From: Pedobacter miscanthi
GTDB lineage: Bacteria; Bacteroidota; Bacteroidia; Sphingobacteriales; Sphingobacteriaceae
Length of the DNA: 64,000 bases
Reading direction: 5' to 3'
Assembly: GCF_003315595.1 (NCBI RefSeq)
Contig: NZ_QNQU01000001.1
Location: 411,105 to 475,104, forward strand
The notes beneath the pieces are model-generated. The model saw only the letters and a program-made list of their open reading frames with translations. It ran no database searches and had not been told where the DNA came from. Below, piece after piece: positions 63,902 to 64,000 of the stretch. A program made the position numbers and the translations under genes. Every line of letters begins with the position of its first letter. Positions within the stretch are counted from its first letter, which is position 1.

Positions 63902-64000
63902 AATGTTTTATAGGTTAAAAAGCCAAAAGGTAGAAAACAGAACTCAATTATAAATCCCCAATGTTCCAAATTTGAGATTTCCGGGGTTTGAAGGGGAATG

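Overview
The window comes from a member of the Bacteroidota, most likely Sphingobacteriaceae (Pedobacter/Mucilaginibacter-like). The signs are SusC/SusD pairs, an ECF sigma/FecR pair, TlpA proteins with DUF4369-like N-termini, a TAnnTTTG-type promoter element before a tRNA, and a Bacteroidetes-type conjugation operon with an RteC regulator. Most of the sequence is accessory DNA belonging to one or more integrative conjugative elements (ICEs). No ICE end is proven inside the window.

Layout. (1) 0.2-4.4 kb: a zinc-ribbon protein, an Hc1-like histone, two DUF3945-like paralogues, a TOPRIM-like protein and a DUF4099-like protein. (2) 4.4-20.7 kb, all minus strand: a near-complete conjugation operon read from right to left. 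It holds mobA, relaxase mobB, ParA-like traA, small accessory genes, two VirB2/TraE-like pilins, traF, the VirB4 ATPase traG, three tandem exported paralogues in the VirB5 position, another exported protein, traJ (VirB6), traK (VirB8), a TraL-like gene, traM (VirB10), traN (VirB9), the coupling protein mobC and an M23 peptidase. (3) 20.9-22.1 kb: two paralogous helix-turn-helix proteins and a tRNA-Arg(CCG). (4) 22.2-43.7 kb: an exported protein, two TlpA-like thioredoxins with an alpha/beta hydrolase, an ECF sigma/FecR pair, a decayed ISL3 transposase with a vestigial susC start, two secreted peptidases, a SusC/SusD pair and an M16 peptidase. (5) 44.2-46.0 kb: an excisionase-like HTH protein and RteC, with 21-bp tandem repeats before rteC. 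(6) 46.4-53.4 kb: a Crp-like regulator, a MauE-like membrane protein, a small two-cysteine exported protein, and a convergent TlpA-SusC-SusD operon. (7) 54.3-63.9 kb: a defence-like island with an XRE regulator behind a perfect palindrome, an ABC/RecF-like ATPase overlapping a 1003-residue DUF262 protein, type I restriction subunit HsdR, and a tyrosine recombinase.

How it fits together. The Mob/Tra genes should process and transfer the element, with RteC and the HTH proteins as likely controllers of excision and transfer. The two SusC/D systems and the TlpA/MauE proteins are cargo for nutrient uptake and envelope thiol chemistry. The right end is genome defence. HsdR is present without hsdM or hsdS, which may lie beyond the right edge, upstream of the recombinase. 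The most unusual item is the DUF262 protein. It carries two DUF262 modules and a C-terminal region that resembles the target-recognition domain of DNA methyltransferases, and its gene overlaps that of an SMC/RecF-type ATPase. I see no DUF1524/HNH motif. It looks like an uncharacterised DNA-targeting defence module.
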